64,000 nt of DNA, taken from positions 124,001-188,000 of the forward strand of contig JAUZTG010000011.1 in assembly GCA_030734395.1 (NCBI GenBank), in the 5' to 3' direction. Below, piece by piece: positions 43,473-55,705 of this stretch. The notes beneath the pieces are model-generated. The model saw only the letters and a list, made by a program, of their open reading frames with translations, did no database searches and was not told the DNA's origin. Each line of letters begins with the position of its first letter. Position 1 is the stretch's first letter. Made by a program: the position numbers and the translations under genes. Source of the DNA: Sarocladium kiliense (taxonomy: Eukaryota; Ascomycota; Sordariomycetes; Hypocreales; Sarocladiaceae).

Positions 43473-46116
43473 TCAAACGTCTTCTCTAGGCAAAGAGAAT
43501 GTCTTCAGCGTCGTCCGGTTCCTCCCTAGTAAGCTTATCCGCGCCGGTGTCTCCCCTCTGACATCCGTGGCTTCGTGGACCTCCATGCGTGCTGGTTTCA
43601 TAGCCTGATCCTCCGGAAGTCTATACTGCTTGAACCCTTCTGCCGGGTTGCGTGGTGCTTGTTCCGGTGCGGTAGGTTCGTAGGAGCCATACTCGAGTTT
43701 CTCTGAATCGACGGGTATGGATATTATCACAGGGGTCCCATCTACTGAGGTCAGTAATCGAACTCGAGGATATGTATAGCGTGCATCGATGTTTCGAGAC
43801 AGCGTAGACCGTGACGAACCTGATTCGTTACAGAGTAGTATGAGAGTTTTCGTGTCCAGGAATTTGAAGTCGATGAGTGAACGCTGTCCAAGCCCAATAA
43901 TGCATGCAGAAGTCTGAAGGTTGCTGCTGATACCATTTACGACTTTGATACCAGCCTTGAACAAGTGTACTGTATTGTGATTAGCATACCACGCACCGGA
44001 AAGGGTCATTGAACGTACGTTGTTGCGATTGGTCTTTGGATGACAATGCTGCAAGCAGTACAGCTCCCTTATGATGCAGCGTTAGCAGGGTTAACCCATG
44101 GACCGAACCAGGACTCACTTCATTTGAAGCGTCGCGGAGCTTCATGTCCATGTTCAGAACCGGTCGTCCAATGGACAATGGCATTGCCTTGCCGAACCTC
44201 ACACGCCTCTTCTGCGCCTCGGCGATCCCTTCAAAGATCTTATTTGACCGCGCCGTCGCGTAACTGATGAGGAACTCCACGTGCGGCAGTGCCTTCATAC
44301 TAGGCTGTCCCTCTTCACGACGACGGAGCTGCTTATCTAGCACATCCAGAAGGCTTCTCCCATCCTCGAGGTGATCCCAGTCTGTCTTATAGTCATCTCT
44401 GGAGATCTCGTCAAAGAAGATAGCCATCGGGCTCGCAGTTAGATAGCCCTCGATGTAAGCAAGGACCTTCCCGACATTCAGTGTGGCTTCCTTCTCTGTA
44501 AGTTCCTCACCCGCCGTCGCAGGTGTTGCGAGACGGTCGATTTGGAAGCGCAGCCAGGTTGAAAATGCTGTGAAGTTATCGAGCTCGTCCATCACCATGA
44601 CGAGGATTTTGTGCCCTACCAATGTTAGAGAGGCGATAATATCCATGACCCTGTTGATTTGGACCACGGAAAAGCCAATGTCATCTCTTGTGTCGTAGAA
44701 ATGAGCCAATCCTCGAAGCCGGCTGAGGATGATCGAGCACCGATCTAGTGCCGGTAGAAAATTTTCGTGAACCAAGCTCCTGAGGTTCTCCAGTCCGGAC
44801 ATGACCGCTTTGTCCCATCGTTTGTGTCCCTGAATAAAGCGTCAGCTCGAGAACCAAGGTACTGGACTTGGAGGCTCACCCTTTCAGCCAAGCTGTCCAC
44901 TAGCCACTCGCGAATGGGTTCATGCGCATGTCCTGTGAGAACAGTGTGATACAAGGCCGCTACCACGTTCCGAGGCCCCAATTGCAAATTTTCAAGATCT
45001 CCCTCCACACTGCGAAGAAAGCGGCTCGGAAGCTCCCTGGTGTTCTTCCACTCCACCTGCATATGTAGCTGTGTTTGGTTGAGGTACCTCAACAGCTTCT
45101 GCAGTGTTGTCAATTTCGACGCCAGGAGTGACATATTGATTGGAGATGAGGAGATGAACGGGAGGTCCATGGGCACAAGATGCACCTCAGATGGTTCCTT
45201 CTGCTGTGATGCCAAAGCGAGGATGTGTGTCGAAATGGATGGGTGAGAGGCATGATGGAGCAGCTGCGACGGACTCCCGTGGTTCATTTGAGGGCACTGG
45301 AAAGAACCGATGGCAAAGGAGTCGTAAATGCTCAGCTGCAGAATGCCATCATCGGTGCCCACGATCATCGTGTTGACACGGTCGTAGTCCTCCTGTTTGG
45401 GAGCCTGGAACAGGAACTCGATGCCTGACCGCAGTGTGAACACAGATGCATCCTCTCTACATCACTGTCAGTCAAATGTGTACCATATGAAATCAACACA
45501 GCTTACCCGGCTCCTGCACTTGCGCTTGGCAAGGGACTGATCTTGGGCAACGCGGTGTCCACCTCAACAAATGTAAGCTCCTGTGGCAGGTCAAGGTCAC
45601 CACCATCTTTACGGCGTCCAAAGTCCTTAGTCAGAGCATCTCTGATTTCTCCATTGTTTGTGATTGATGACTGCTTCCCCGAAATGTTGCAGCTAGCCCA
45701 TGCAATGTGCACAATCTTGGTTGTTGGTGGCTCGCACACCTTGATATGATGGGCAGCTTTGTTGCTCTCCAAGCCCATCAAGCGCACGACACCATCGCTC
45801 CATCCAACAGCTAGGAACTGACCTATGAAGCCCATTAGTTTGGTGCTTGGTATGAGCGGAATATAACTGGCGACCCTTCATGCTACTCACCATCTGGCTT
45901 CCATCTGACAGCCAAAACATCTGGAGCTTTCTCTCCAGGCTGGCCCAGCTGGTGAATCTTGGATACGATCTGACCAGGTGGTCTTATAATCAAGAGATTC
46001 TTGCCGCCATTCTCCCACGTCACGTTTAGGTCTAATGTCGGGCAGGTGACAGGAAAGCCATCTGGAGCCCGATTGTCGAAGTCGACCTCGCTCAAGAGCG
46101 GGATCATCGTTGCCAT
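43473..46116 (-). CDS. apc4: Anaphase-promoting complex subunit 4
   Basis: Seven predicted reverse-strand exons: 45891-46116, 45507-45822, 44880-45456, 44119-44829, 44019-44067, 43820-43969 and 43473-43744, in total 766 aa. The N-terminal part has an Apc4 WD40-like propeller start (VDFDNRAPDGFPVTCPT, then VRWKPDGQFLAVGWSDGVVRL). The middle is the long helical Apc4 domain (TLQKLLRYLNQTQLHMQVEW, GHKRWDKAVMSGLENLRSLVHENFLPALDRCSIILSRLRGLA shown in part). The C-terminal region continues with HLFKAGIKVVNGISS. Apc4 is a scaffold of the ubiquitin ligase that drives the metaphase-anaphase step. Several introns are only ~49-50 bp. The intron 43745-43819 is 75 bp, a multiple of three and free of stops, so its retention would insert 25 residues. 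The start ATG 46114-46116 matches the conserved N-terminus. Confidence 0.9.
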
Positions 46117-46541
46117 GCTAACCCCGCCACACTGGCATGACACAAGAAGATTGTGCCACGGTCTCAGTTCATCGCGAGCATGGCATATGTAAAAATTGGT
46201 GGTCGCCGTTCAGTTGATGCTCTGTGTGTCGGAAGGTGTTGTGGTCGCGGTTTCTACGTCTTAACGCGTTTGTGGAGGCAGTATTAGCTCCAAATACACA
46301 CTGTGCTGCATGTGGGACCTTCAGCATGTCATCACTGTGCGACAACACATAGTCATCTGCCGGTGCTTCGCTTGTGTGTGCGTTGCTGAGACATCTGGTG
46401 AAGAGCACGCTCTATTATGGAACGTTAATTTGTCCTTACGCCATTAAGCTTCTAAATGCTTCTCGGCAGTCATAACTTCTGGTCGTCCATTTTGATAGTC
46501 CCGCTACCCGCTCGCCTCTAAGTACCCTTGCTACCATATCT
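46117..46541. promoter_or_regulatory. Promoter of apc4 and 3' end of delta-COP gene
   Basis: 425 bp between two reverse-strand genes. No additional gene recognised. Confidence 0.5.
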
Positions 46542-48317
46542 CTACTCAATCAAGAAGTTGTCTGCGGCGGACTTGATGTCCTTCGAGAAGGTAACCTCTT
46601 CGTTCTCCTCCATGAGCGAAACGCTCGACACCTGCAACGGTTAGCACCTTGTTAGAATTACCGAGAAAAGCATGTTGGGACTTACATCAACGTCGATATA
46701 AGGCGTTGCCTTGTTGAACCTAACAACCATTGGGAAGAAATCATTTTCATCGACTGTCTCGGCCTCGAACTCAAATGAGCCATTGGGGTTCTCCTCGTCC
46801 ACATTGCCCACATTCCACTCGAGCGTATCACCAGAAACCTCGTATGAAGCGTCGAAGCTTGACACCACTGGTTCGCTGCCCTGGTAAGGAACGACGACGC
46901 TCACATCGTGCAATGCATCGCCACCGGTCAGCTCGTACTCAATGGTGATGTTGAACTTGTCGGAATCTTTGTTGATCCAGACTGTGAAAGTGATCGGGCA
47001 AGCACTAGCATCATCGACCTTGGGGGTTGCTCTCCACCGAAGAACACCAACGGCGTTGTTAACGGGGAAGCCCCTTGCTGTGTTGCTCATCTGAATGACC
47101 TTTGAAGAGTTGAAGAGGTTGCGATCCACGTTCGGGTGTGTCCGGAACTGGGCACCGTGCGATGCCACAGCCTTAAGGGCAAGCTTGATCTTGGTCAAGC
47201 TGGGGTCAGATACGCGGAGAGTGAGGTCACCAGTGACGGCGAGGGAGTTAACAGCACCCTCGCGGGAGAGCTTAGCGGTGATTGCCTCTGAGACGGTAAC
47301 GTGGATAGCGTCACGATCCAGGGTTGACGACACCCTTGGCTCAGCAGGCTCGGCTGCATGTGGAGTGGGAGCAACGAGGGGTGAATCGTCGATCTCGCCA
47401 CCCATATCTCCACGAACGCGGTTGAACATATCTGTGGTCTTGGACTTCTTGCCCAGCTGCATACCCTTGCCCTTGGGTGCGAGTGGCCTTAACACAGTCA
47501 GTAAGCTGTCGTAGTCTAGCACGGAATATGACATGTTGGAACATACTTGTTGTAGGTCTTGTTCTTCTCGGCCTCGTAGGAGTCGTACGTGGTGGTGCTC
47601 GGCTGTGAAGGGGGTGTGTAGGTGGGGTAGTTCGGTGCGCGAGGCATGCCACGACCGCTTCGTGCAGACTCCTTGCGCTGCATTTCGAGTTGCTTCGCTT
47701 TCCGCTTACGTTCCTCCGTAGCCTCAAGTTCTTTGTTCTGCAACCCCAGTTAGCTTGTACACAATGTCCGTTTTTGAGTGTGGAACTACTCACCCTCGCG
47801 ATGATCTCCTGGATGCGCTCCTCGTGACTCTCCATCTCGATGAACGTCTTGATCTGGCTGAGGGTCAGGTTCTCGCGGTATCCGAGCGTGACCAGCTCGT
47901 CGAAAGCGCTCAAAAGCTCATATGCATTTCTGGTGATTTCCCTCTCGTCAAGGCTCTTGCATGTGCTGGTGACAACCTGAGCGAACAGGTGGAGGGAGTC
48001 GATGTCCTGCAGGATGTTGGACTGGCGGTTGGTGATGAGGACCATGTATAGCTCATCGAGCGGCTGGTAAACGAATCGGACATTATCTTGCTCGACGGTC
48101 GTGTGTTGAGTGCCACTATCGGCAAGCTTGGGGAATGAGGCAAGGAGAGCTTCGATGCGCGAGCGAGGCATCTCCCGAAACTGCCTCGAGAGGACAGCTT
48201 TCCCCCCGCGGGTGCAGATCGAAGCCGCGAGGACGACCTGTAGTTGTATGGTCAGCCGATTTGATCAATGCTCTGCACTATACTGAAGTGACCCATGCTA
48301 GAGGCTATGCGCACCAT
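46542..48317 (-). CDS. RET2: Coatomer subunit delta (delta-COP)
   Basis: Five predicted reverse-strand exons: 48315-48317, 47794-48237, 47547-47737, 46686-47487 and 46542-46631, in total 509 aa. The first coding exon is the ATG alone; splicing gives M-VVLAASICTRGGKAV, the expected delta-COP start. A longin domain (residues 1-~140) is followed by a charged linker (ATEERKRKAKQLEMQRKESARSGRGMP in part), then a mu-homology domain from about residue 270 to the end (VSEAITAKLSREGAVNSLAVTGDL...). The last exon codes VSSVSLMEENEEVTFSKD and ends NFLIE. Delta-COP belongs to the COPI coat F-subcomplex for Golgi-to-ER transport. All introns have GT...AG ends with nearby CTAAC or CTGAC branch sites. The donor after the ATG (GTGCGC) is weaker than the others. 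Confidence 0.94.
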
Positions 48318-48955
48318 GTTGACAAGCTATTCTCTGAGGTTGTGGTTTCGACGACGCGGTATCGAGGGGTGTTGCGTTGCAAGGGGTCGGTCAAGTCACT
48401 AGTAGTGGCGGGCTTGCCTGGCTGATGACTGTCCTCTCCTTGAGTTGCCCAATATTGGAGCTGGGATGTGGGACAGACGAGGTGGGATTGAGCTGTACCG
48501 GGTAGGCGGTGAGGGTTCTGCCGCTTCATTGCTGAGTGGCTTAACTATCGTCTCCGCCTAATCCCGGCGCTGGACAAGAGCCATCGTAGGGGACTTTTAG
48601 GCAGACCCGCCTGCACCTCACTTGAATCATCCCGTCACCTCTTTGTGCTTCACGCGACTCCCGGTCATCTTCTGCCGACGCAGCTCCTCAACTTCGCAAC
48701 ATCCCGATCACGACACATCCCGAGAGCATTACGTGCCGAACCGATCCCCTTTCAGAAGTGATATTTGCAAATGCCGGACTACGACCACAAACAGGATCAA
48801 TCCATCCTTCCTCATCGCAAAGCATAAACCTTCCGTAGCTCGCTTCCGCGACGGCATCCTGCCTTACGCAGTCAGCACAAACCGACATTATCGGCATTTC
48901 AACAAAGTTTTCAGATCCAAGTGATCAAGCAGTTGTAGCTCGAGTGACGGGCAAG
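48318..48955. promoter_or_regulatory. Divergent promoter, delta-COP and acidic protein
   Basis: 638 bp between outward-facing starts. No coding frame is recognised; it should hold both promoters and the delta-COP leader. Confidence 0.55.
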
Positions 48956-51333
48956 ATGGCTGATGTGGAGATGGATCTCGATCCATCAAGGACCATGGCA
49001 CACGAAGATCACATTGATGAGGATCTCATCGAATACGATTTGGACACAGATGCCATGGATGGCACAAACAACGAGTGGGTAGCAGAGGATCTCGAAATTC
49101 AAGACGTCGACGAAAGCCATGTAGACAACGACATGAACGCTCACGTTCACATGGAAACGCTGCCAGACGACACGGCCGAACATCCTGCCGATGCCATGGA
49201 CACTCTGGATGTCTTGCCGTTCCCAGGCACAGCTGTCAACGATGCCGAAATGTTGTCCGATCTGGGACATGACGATGATCTGGCGCACGGAAACGTGGAC
49301 GAGCTCGAAGATGCCAATGCGGTAGAAGGAGTAGTAGTGGATACCGCAGCTACCGGACTGGACATTCCTCCCCAAGAAACTCTTGCAGATGGCAGTATTC
49401 AGGAAGTCCCGGCTGAGGACATCGAAGAAGTGGAGGAAATTGATTTTGGTACTGTCGCTGAAGAAATCGTGGATGCAAACCCTCCCTCTGTCGCCGATGC
49501 TACTCCACAGGCAAACGGCGAGGCCACTGCAGACGAAGCAACTGAGCTCAGGCAGGAGACGAATAATACTGCTGTACCACAAGAGGAGCAAGCAGATCCC
49601 CCAGCAGAGGAGGAAGAATTGACGTGGGAGGAAGAGGATGATGAACTGAGGGAACCTGCAGCAACTTCTCAAACGATAGGCGATGTGCAGGCAACTGAGT
49701 ATGACGAAAGAGTACCCGAGGATACGGGCTTACCCTCGAAACCTGACGATGAGGAGCACGAGGAGCACGAGGAGCACGAGGAGCAACAGCGCGTACAAGA
49801 AACGGAGAAAGCAGACCGCGTGAACGACGGTGTTCACGACGAAGTCCAAGAAGAGAACAAGGTAACAGGCGGTCAACGATACAACAACGGACAGGGAGTT
49901 GAGACTGCGGTGGAAGCCACAAGAGAAGCTGTCACATTTCCATCCATCACCGTGCAGTATAAAGGGGAAGAGTTTCCCTGCTTCGCAGCTGCTGACGGCT
50001 TCTTCACCAACACGTCCGTGTTGGAAGAGTCTATTGAGAGATTGCTGGCAGGATTCCGTGCAGAGCTCGCCGCGGAACTGGCCCCTGACGAGGAACTGGT
50101 CTTTCACGTCGATGAGCTTGGGCTTGAGTTTGCTGAGGTATGCAATTTTTTTCTCCTAAAGGTATGCTTCTTGGTGCTAACATAGTCTCAGTCGACTCAG
50201 CACGATATCCTTGCGGGAACAACTCTTCAGTACGTTCTGGAGATCTACGAGATGTTGGTTCAGAATCAGGACCATGACCATGATGCCGGCCCCAAGACCT
50301 TGTACACATACCTATTCACAAGATCGAGCACAAGTAGGCGGCTTGAGTTTCTTGCGGAGAGTGCGGCCAGTGGCAAAGGTCTGGATGAAGTCATCCATCT
50401 TTTTGAGCCAGCCATGGTCCACCATAGAGTCGACGACAGCCCGGACGACACGCCCGCCATTCTGGACGAGCAAGGCGATGATTATCCCAGTCCTGGTGAC
50501 GAGCCAACGGGTGGCAATAGTGGTGAAAATGACGATGAGGAATCCGCGCATGAAAGCGGTCAAGATGCGCACGTTGATGAGGGCACCGTCAGTCTTGCCG
50601 CCGTGGAGTCGGGAGACGTTGACACCACCCGCTTGACTGAAGAGTCAACTCTGGTCCAAGATACGAGCGGAGATGCGGTCAGGTCAACAGAGCAGGATGC
50701 TGATAAGGAACCATTCCAGGGAGTCGAGCTGGAGACCAGTAATGGTAAGCAACCCCTCTTCTTGAAATTTCGCGCAGGGTCATCGACCTGTGAGTTTTCT
50801 GGAGACCTACACAGCATCAGTTTCTCTTGAGTCAACCCTGAACCATCCGCTAATTTGAATGTAGATGGCATAGAGCAGCACGAAGCTGATGCTTCAGATG
50901 ATGACGAAGCGGCAGATCCGGAAACTCTAGGTCCTGATGGCGAGCCCGTCGAGCATCATGATAGCAGCCTCTTGGTCACCGAGCTGGTCACAGAAGCGCC
51001 AACAACGGCTACGAGTACCTCAAGCACGGTTGATGGCAACGAAATACCTCCAGTATCTGCCATAGACGGAGGTGCTGAGGACGAGGCTGACGACACCCTC
51101 GTCCAACCACCTCATGAGGGCGAGGAAGATCTTGTCGAGATTGATTGGCGAGAGGAGGGAGATGAGGAGGCCGAAGACACGCCTGCTGACGATCAGACGA
51201 CACCTGCAAAGCGTGCTCGTGCTGATGACGAATTGGGCTTCGATGAGGAGAACGGTGAGTTCGCTATATGCAACTTTGAGATCTGATGCTGACCATCCCG
51301 CCTCCAGATGCCAAGCGCCAGCGTTCTTCTTGA
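48956..51333 (+). CDS. Large acidic protein, presumed nuclear, unrecognised
   Basis: Exons 48956-50137, 50192-50744, 50865-51254 and 51308-51333 give 716 aa. Asp/Glu-rich low-complexity sequence fills residues ~1-320 and ~450-700. Between them a folded part (about 325-460) starts VQYKGEEFPCFAAADGFF and continues through SIERLLAGFRAELA, ELVFHVDELGLEFAE and LQYVLEIYEMLVQN to RRLEFLAESA. Near the C-terminus PAKRARADDELGF and DAKRQRSS look like short nuclear localisation signals, and the last exon codes only the final nine residues. A four-times repeated EEH unit lies around residue 266. The folded part seems conserved in fungal hypothetical proteins that I remember, but I cannot assign a function. 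A histone-chaperone or chromatin role for such acidic proteins would be guesswork. Three short introns join in phase. Confidence 0.82.
49751..49786 (+). repeat. Coding tandem repeat, 9-bp units (Glu-Glu-His)
   Basis: Three exact GAGGAGCAC units and a fourth ending in CAA, inside the acidic protein. It codes EEHEEHEEHEEQ and may vary in length between strains. Confidence 0.85.
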
Positions 51334-54051
51334 GCTCACGCCCAAACCCTACTAACCCAATTGCACGCATCATCACTGCCCCTTTCCCCATCTACACTGT
51401 GGTGAGCAGCATTTGGAACATAGGTCGAAGGCCGTTCAGCAGCTTTATGCGCAGTTCCCTCCGTGTACAATCACGACGACGGGTGTCGACGCCTCGTTGG
51501 GGAGGCCGACTAAATACATGGTCTCCATCACTCCGGGTAAGATCTGCGAAATACTAATATTTAGGGACACTCCGCTTTTCGGATCCGACGCGAGTCTGGC
51601 CGGAGCTTCCGAGCTGTTAGAACTCCTTCCCAGCCTTCACCACAATCTCCCTCGGTTGTTTCACAGCGTCTTTTCATACCCCATGGGCTTCTTATTCCCG
51701 CGTTTCTTGTTAGCTCTTAGTACTTTGTCATTCTACGAGGCTGTTATGGTTGCAGGGCTGGCGTTCGGGCGCCTGGAAATTATTCTTCCGGGTCAGGCGA
51801 ACTGGGAACTCTACGTGCTTTACCACGCGAAGGGTGCATGTAGGGCTTGCCACGCAAGGCAAGGTGGGAACCGCTAGGCACGTGTGGCATACGACGAACA
51901 GTCAGGACGTTCTGTGAGCATTCGGGACGATTTACGTGAAGTGAAGAGGATTGATCTGATCATCAGATTGGAACGAAACGCCAGGGCGTTCTGACGTCGT
52001 TCACATATACATCGAGGATGGCTAGTCAGAAGAATGATACCTCGACATATTTGAACATTGATGTCTACGACGATTGCGAGTCAAGTTGCTCTGAAGGGCT
52101 TAGAAAGGTAAGATGCGTGGATCGGCATCGTGATATGATGAGTGATTTGAGGTAGGGTGAACCAGGGTCCCCCCTTCTCGTGGTTGGTTCCTGGAAACAG
52201 CGGGTCCAGCCGCGCGAAATGCTCCCTGCCGAAAGGGGCGAGTAGGAAAAGGGGTGGAGGATTTGGGGGTGGTCAGCGTTGATGGTTACGAACGACAAAG
52301 AGAGGACTAGGGATACGAGAATTAAGATAGACACCACTACTCCGTCAGGTCGAAGAATATGGGTTTGCCACGTAATTGTGGATGTGGTCGAGGAATTCGT
52401 CAACGGAAAGCACGGAAATGGCGGCAAAGGGAGGACGTGATAACGTCAAAGTCAGGGCAGGGCAGAGCTTAGAGGCCAAGATGTGGTATGTGCATCTGGC
52501 TGGTTCGAGTCGAAACAAGGGAGAGAAGGTGTTTCGAGCACATGCCACCCATCTATTTATTACGTCTGTTGCACACATGGAAGAAATTGACAATGGCACG
52601 TATACGGAGTACAGTAGGGCAAGATCGTGACATTGGACGCAACGAATGATGGGGATTTACCCCTGAAGCACTGAACCACACGGTGCATGCGTGCGTATGT
52701 TGCGTGCGTGTAAAGTGGACACAGGAGACGGCGTGTTTCTGCGCGTCTGAAACAGGCTGGTTTGACGTACAGATTAGGTACGTACGTGCAAGGGTATGAT
52801 GGAGCTGTGACGAGACTCGGAGGTTTAAAGTGTCAGTCTACTGGATTGGAGAATCGATCAATCAATCAAGCTAGCAAGCAAGCAAGAAAACATTACAATC
52901 TCCATCTGATTAAAAGAACCCTATTCTTCAAACCAGTCGGCCAGAGGCGAGGCGTCCAGGTTGAGTCCAGGCGTGATCGGTCTGGATTCCAGGCCTGGAT
53001 CGGAATGCGTCCTCAGTGTCGATTTACGTACTGGAACCCCCCTAAAGCAGTGCAGCTTCAGCTAAGCTTTCAGGTGGCCTCGAGTTACCCTCAGCAGTAC
53101 TAAGCGGAGGGAAGAAAGAGGCCAGAAGTCCGTTGGTGGTGCTGCGCCACGATGGATGCTGTTTTTCTTGCCGCTATTTGGAACTTGCAGTGCGCTGGAG
53201 GGCCCCTCATCACCCCCTGGCGTCCCCCACTAACTGGCACTCGCTGAGCCCACTGTAACCTTCTGAGGCGCCTCTCGGTGCCACTATGGTTCTGGCCTTC
53301 TGGGGGCTGTCAGTAGTGTTCTCTTGGCCCTTTTCATCCTCCCACAGACAGATGCGCCTCCACTGCCCCCCCCCCCCAGTCCATCCCAACCACCACCACG
53401 ACGAACACTCGTCCACTCGCTCCCCATCCTCGTTCGTCCCTGTACCTGACTTTCGCCCAGCTGTTCTTTTCCCATCCTCGCCTCGATAACCTTAACCCTC
53501 CCCCAAACCCTTGCACCTCGGCTCTGTAGCCTTCTCTCTGGTTTCCTCCCTTCAACCCGGGCGCATCTCTTTCTTCCTTACGATAACGCGAATGCTCCTA
53601 CACGACGACACTCGACAATAGAGATACCCCCCAGCCGCCCAGGCACCGACTAGCCCTCCACACCAGTCGCTTCACCAAACGCTTGAGAGCCAGACGAGAG
53701 ACGCAGCCTGAGCTTTATCCACGACCACGACAGGACGACGAACGACGTGTGCGCATTCGCTATAACCACATTCTTTGATCCTTGACACGCATTCGTCCCG
53801 TCCAGCCTCCATCTCAACCTCGCCTGGCGCGAGCCTCCTCCGAACCAGTCAGCTGTACCCCCAAAGCGAGTCGATCCCGATTCTCAGCTCCCTCCTGACA
53901 ACGAGGGCGTCGCTCGCTCGCGCACTGCCTCGAGTCGCGTCGCCTTTCTGGGCGCTTTCCCCACGCTAGGAGCATCGAGCTCCTCCTCCGACTTCTTTTT
54001 GAGAATTTCTTTAGCAAGTTTTGGCGCGCATCGCTCGCTGCAGACGACACA
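51334..54051. other. 2.7-kb spacer upstream of NIPA-type transporter
   Basis: No gene that I can defend. A 154-codon plus-strand frame at 51413-51877 and a 120-codon minus-strand frame at 52065-52427 lack family resemblance. Short ATCA and AGCA tetranucleotide repeats occur at 52857-52886. A run of 12 C at 53366-53377 and a long C/T-rich tract (53300-54000) precede the transporter start and look like its promoter and leader. Confidence 0.5.
52857..52886. repeat. Adjacent tetranucleotide repeats
   Basis: Three ATCA units are followed after four bases by three AGCA units. This is a small non-coding microsatellite. Confidence 0.7.
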
Positions 54052-55705
54052 ATGCCGCTCTCTGACATGATTGAGGATAAGTACGTGGAGCCTGGTGATC
54101 ACGCGCCGCGGGGTGTGCCGTTCGACGTCGGCCGCGAAGAAGAGGACCAATTTGCTGACGTGGTGTTCTTTGAAGGTATATCGGCCTCGGCCTGGCCATG
54201 ATGTCCGCATTAGCGATTGGTACGTCTTTCCTGCAATATTCCCTGAGGTTGACGCGCCTAGTCGGGTTTACTGACCTTTAGCCTTCAGGTACAAGTTTTG
54301 TCATTACGAAAAAGGTCCGTTGACATCCAAGATCTGGCAATACGAACAGACTCCTTCGCCTCTCTCGAAACGATGCGCAGCACGACATTACGAGTTAGAA
54401 TACTGACCAGACTTTTGCGCACAGGGTTTGATACAAGCAGAAGAGAGACATGGTTTCGAGGGTGATGGCTTCGTCTACCTCAAGAACCCTTTGTGGTGGG
54501 CAGGTATCTCGACATGTAAGTTTGGGCAACCCTCGCAAGATGCAGAACCTTTGCGCCTGGATTCTGACCTATTATCGCAGTGGCCGTTGGAGAAGTCTGC
54601 AACTTCGCCGCCTACGCCTTCGCTCCCGCCATTCTCGTCACACCGCTCGGTGCTCTCAGTGTCCTGATCGGTGCCGTTCTCGGGTCTTACTTCCTCCAGG
54701 AGACACTTGGAGTTCTAGGGCGTCTCGGTAGCGCTATTTGCTTGATTGGAGCTGTCGTCATTGTTCTCCATGCGCCTCCGGACGAGGAGATTGAGACCAT
54801 TGACCAGTACCTCCAGTTTGCCATCCAGCCTGGTAAGTCCAGAAGCGACGAGGTAGCCAATCTTCTTGATCCCTCGATCTGACTTGTGCTCTGCAGGGTT
54901 CTTGTTGTACGCATTCGCCGTCGTGGTGTTCGCTCTCATCATGATCTATAAGGTCGCTCCCATTTATGGCAAGAAGAATGCCCTCATCTACCTTTCCATC
55001 TGCTCGACCGTCGGCTCCATCTCCGTCATGTCCGTCAAGGCTTTCGGCATTGCCCTCAAGCTCACCTTTGCGGGCAAGAATCAGTTCACCAGCCCTTCAA
55101 CATACGTCTTCATGATTTTGACGACCGTCTGTATCCTCACCCAGATGAACTACTTCAACAAGGCGCTCGCATCATTCCCCACGAACATGTAAGATCCACT
55201 CGAGCACCAGCGCCTCTTCGGCCACGTATATTAACCTGAATATAGCGTTAACCCCCTCTACTACGTCACCTTCACGACCGCCACCCTCTGCGCTTCCTTC
55301 ATCCTGTTCCAAGGCTTCAACACCGCCGACCCTGTCAGCACCCTCTCCCTCCTCTGCGGCTTCCTCGTCACCTTCACCGGCGTCTACCTCCTCAACCTTT
55401 CAAGACGAGATCCCGACGGCCGCAACATGAGCGCCCAACAAGGCGGCAACGACGCCGTAGGCACCGATATGGTGTCAAGCTTCCAGACTCGCCGCAGCAT
55501 GCAAGCCCGGAGAAGTACCGGCTCCGTCAGGCACAGCATCGGCGATCGGGAGGGCCTCATTCGCGCATATGACGAGGAAGAGGCGGCTGGTTTTGGGCTT
55601 ACGGATTTGACGGAGGATAGTGATGATGATGGCCTTGGGAGGGCTAACGGGCGGGCCAACGGGCAGAAGCACGAAGAGGATATCGAGCTTCAGTCAAGAA
55701 GATGA
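54052..55705 (+). CDS. NIPA-type magnesium transporter (DUF803)
   Basis: Seven predicted exons: 54052-54080, 54176-54219, 54289-54314, 54425-54515, 54581-54832, 54897-55188 and 55246-55705, giving 397 aa. After a short start (MPLSDMIEDK) come about nine hydrophobic helices with family marks YIGLGLAMMSALAIGTSFV, a KKGL turn, LKNPLWWAG, AYAFAPAILVTPLGALSVL, LQETLG, and LNYFNKAL-like MNYFNKALASF. The cytosolic C-terminal tail is polar and acidic (RRSMQARRSTGS, DLTEDSDDDG). NIPA proteins are membrane Mg2+ transporters of the plasma membrane or endosomes. Three of the early exons are only 29, 44 and 26 bases, so automatic gene finders may miss the start. Every join is GT...AG and in phase. Confidence 0.93.

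Noticed and set aside
48986..49672. 228-codon minus-strand frame opposite the acidic protein
   Set aside because: Created by the Asp/Glu codon repeats on the other strand; Cys/Phe/Leu-rich nonsense composition.
51413..51877. 154-codon frame after the acidic protein gene
   Set aside because: Lies in the presumed 3' untranslated region, no domain, no intron, no homologous pattern that I recognise.
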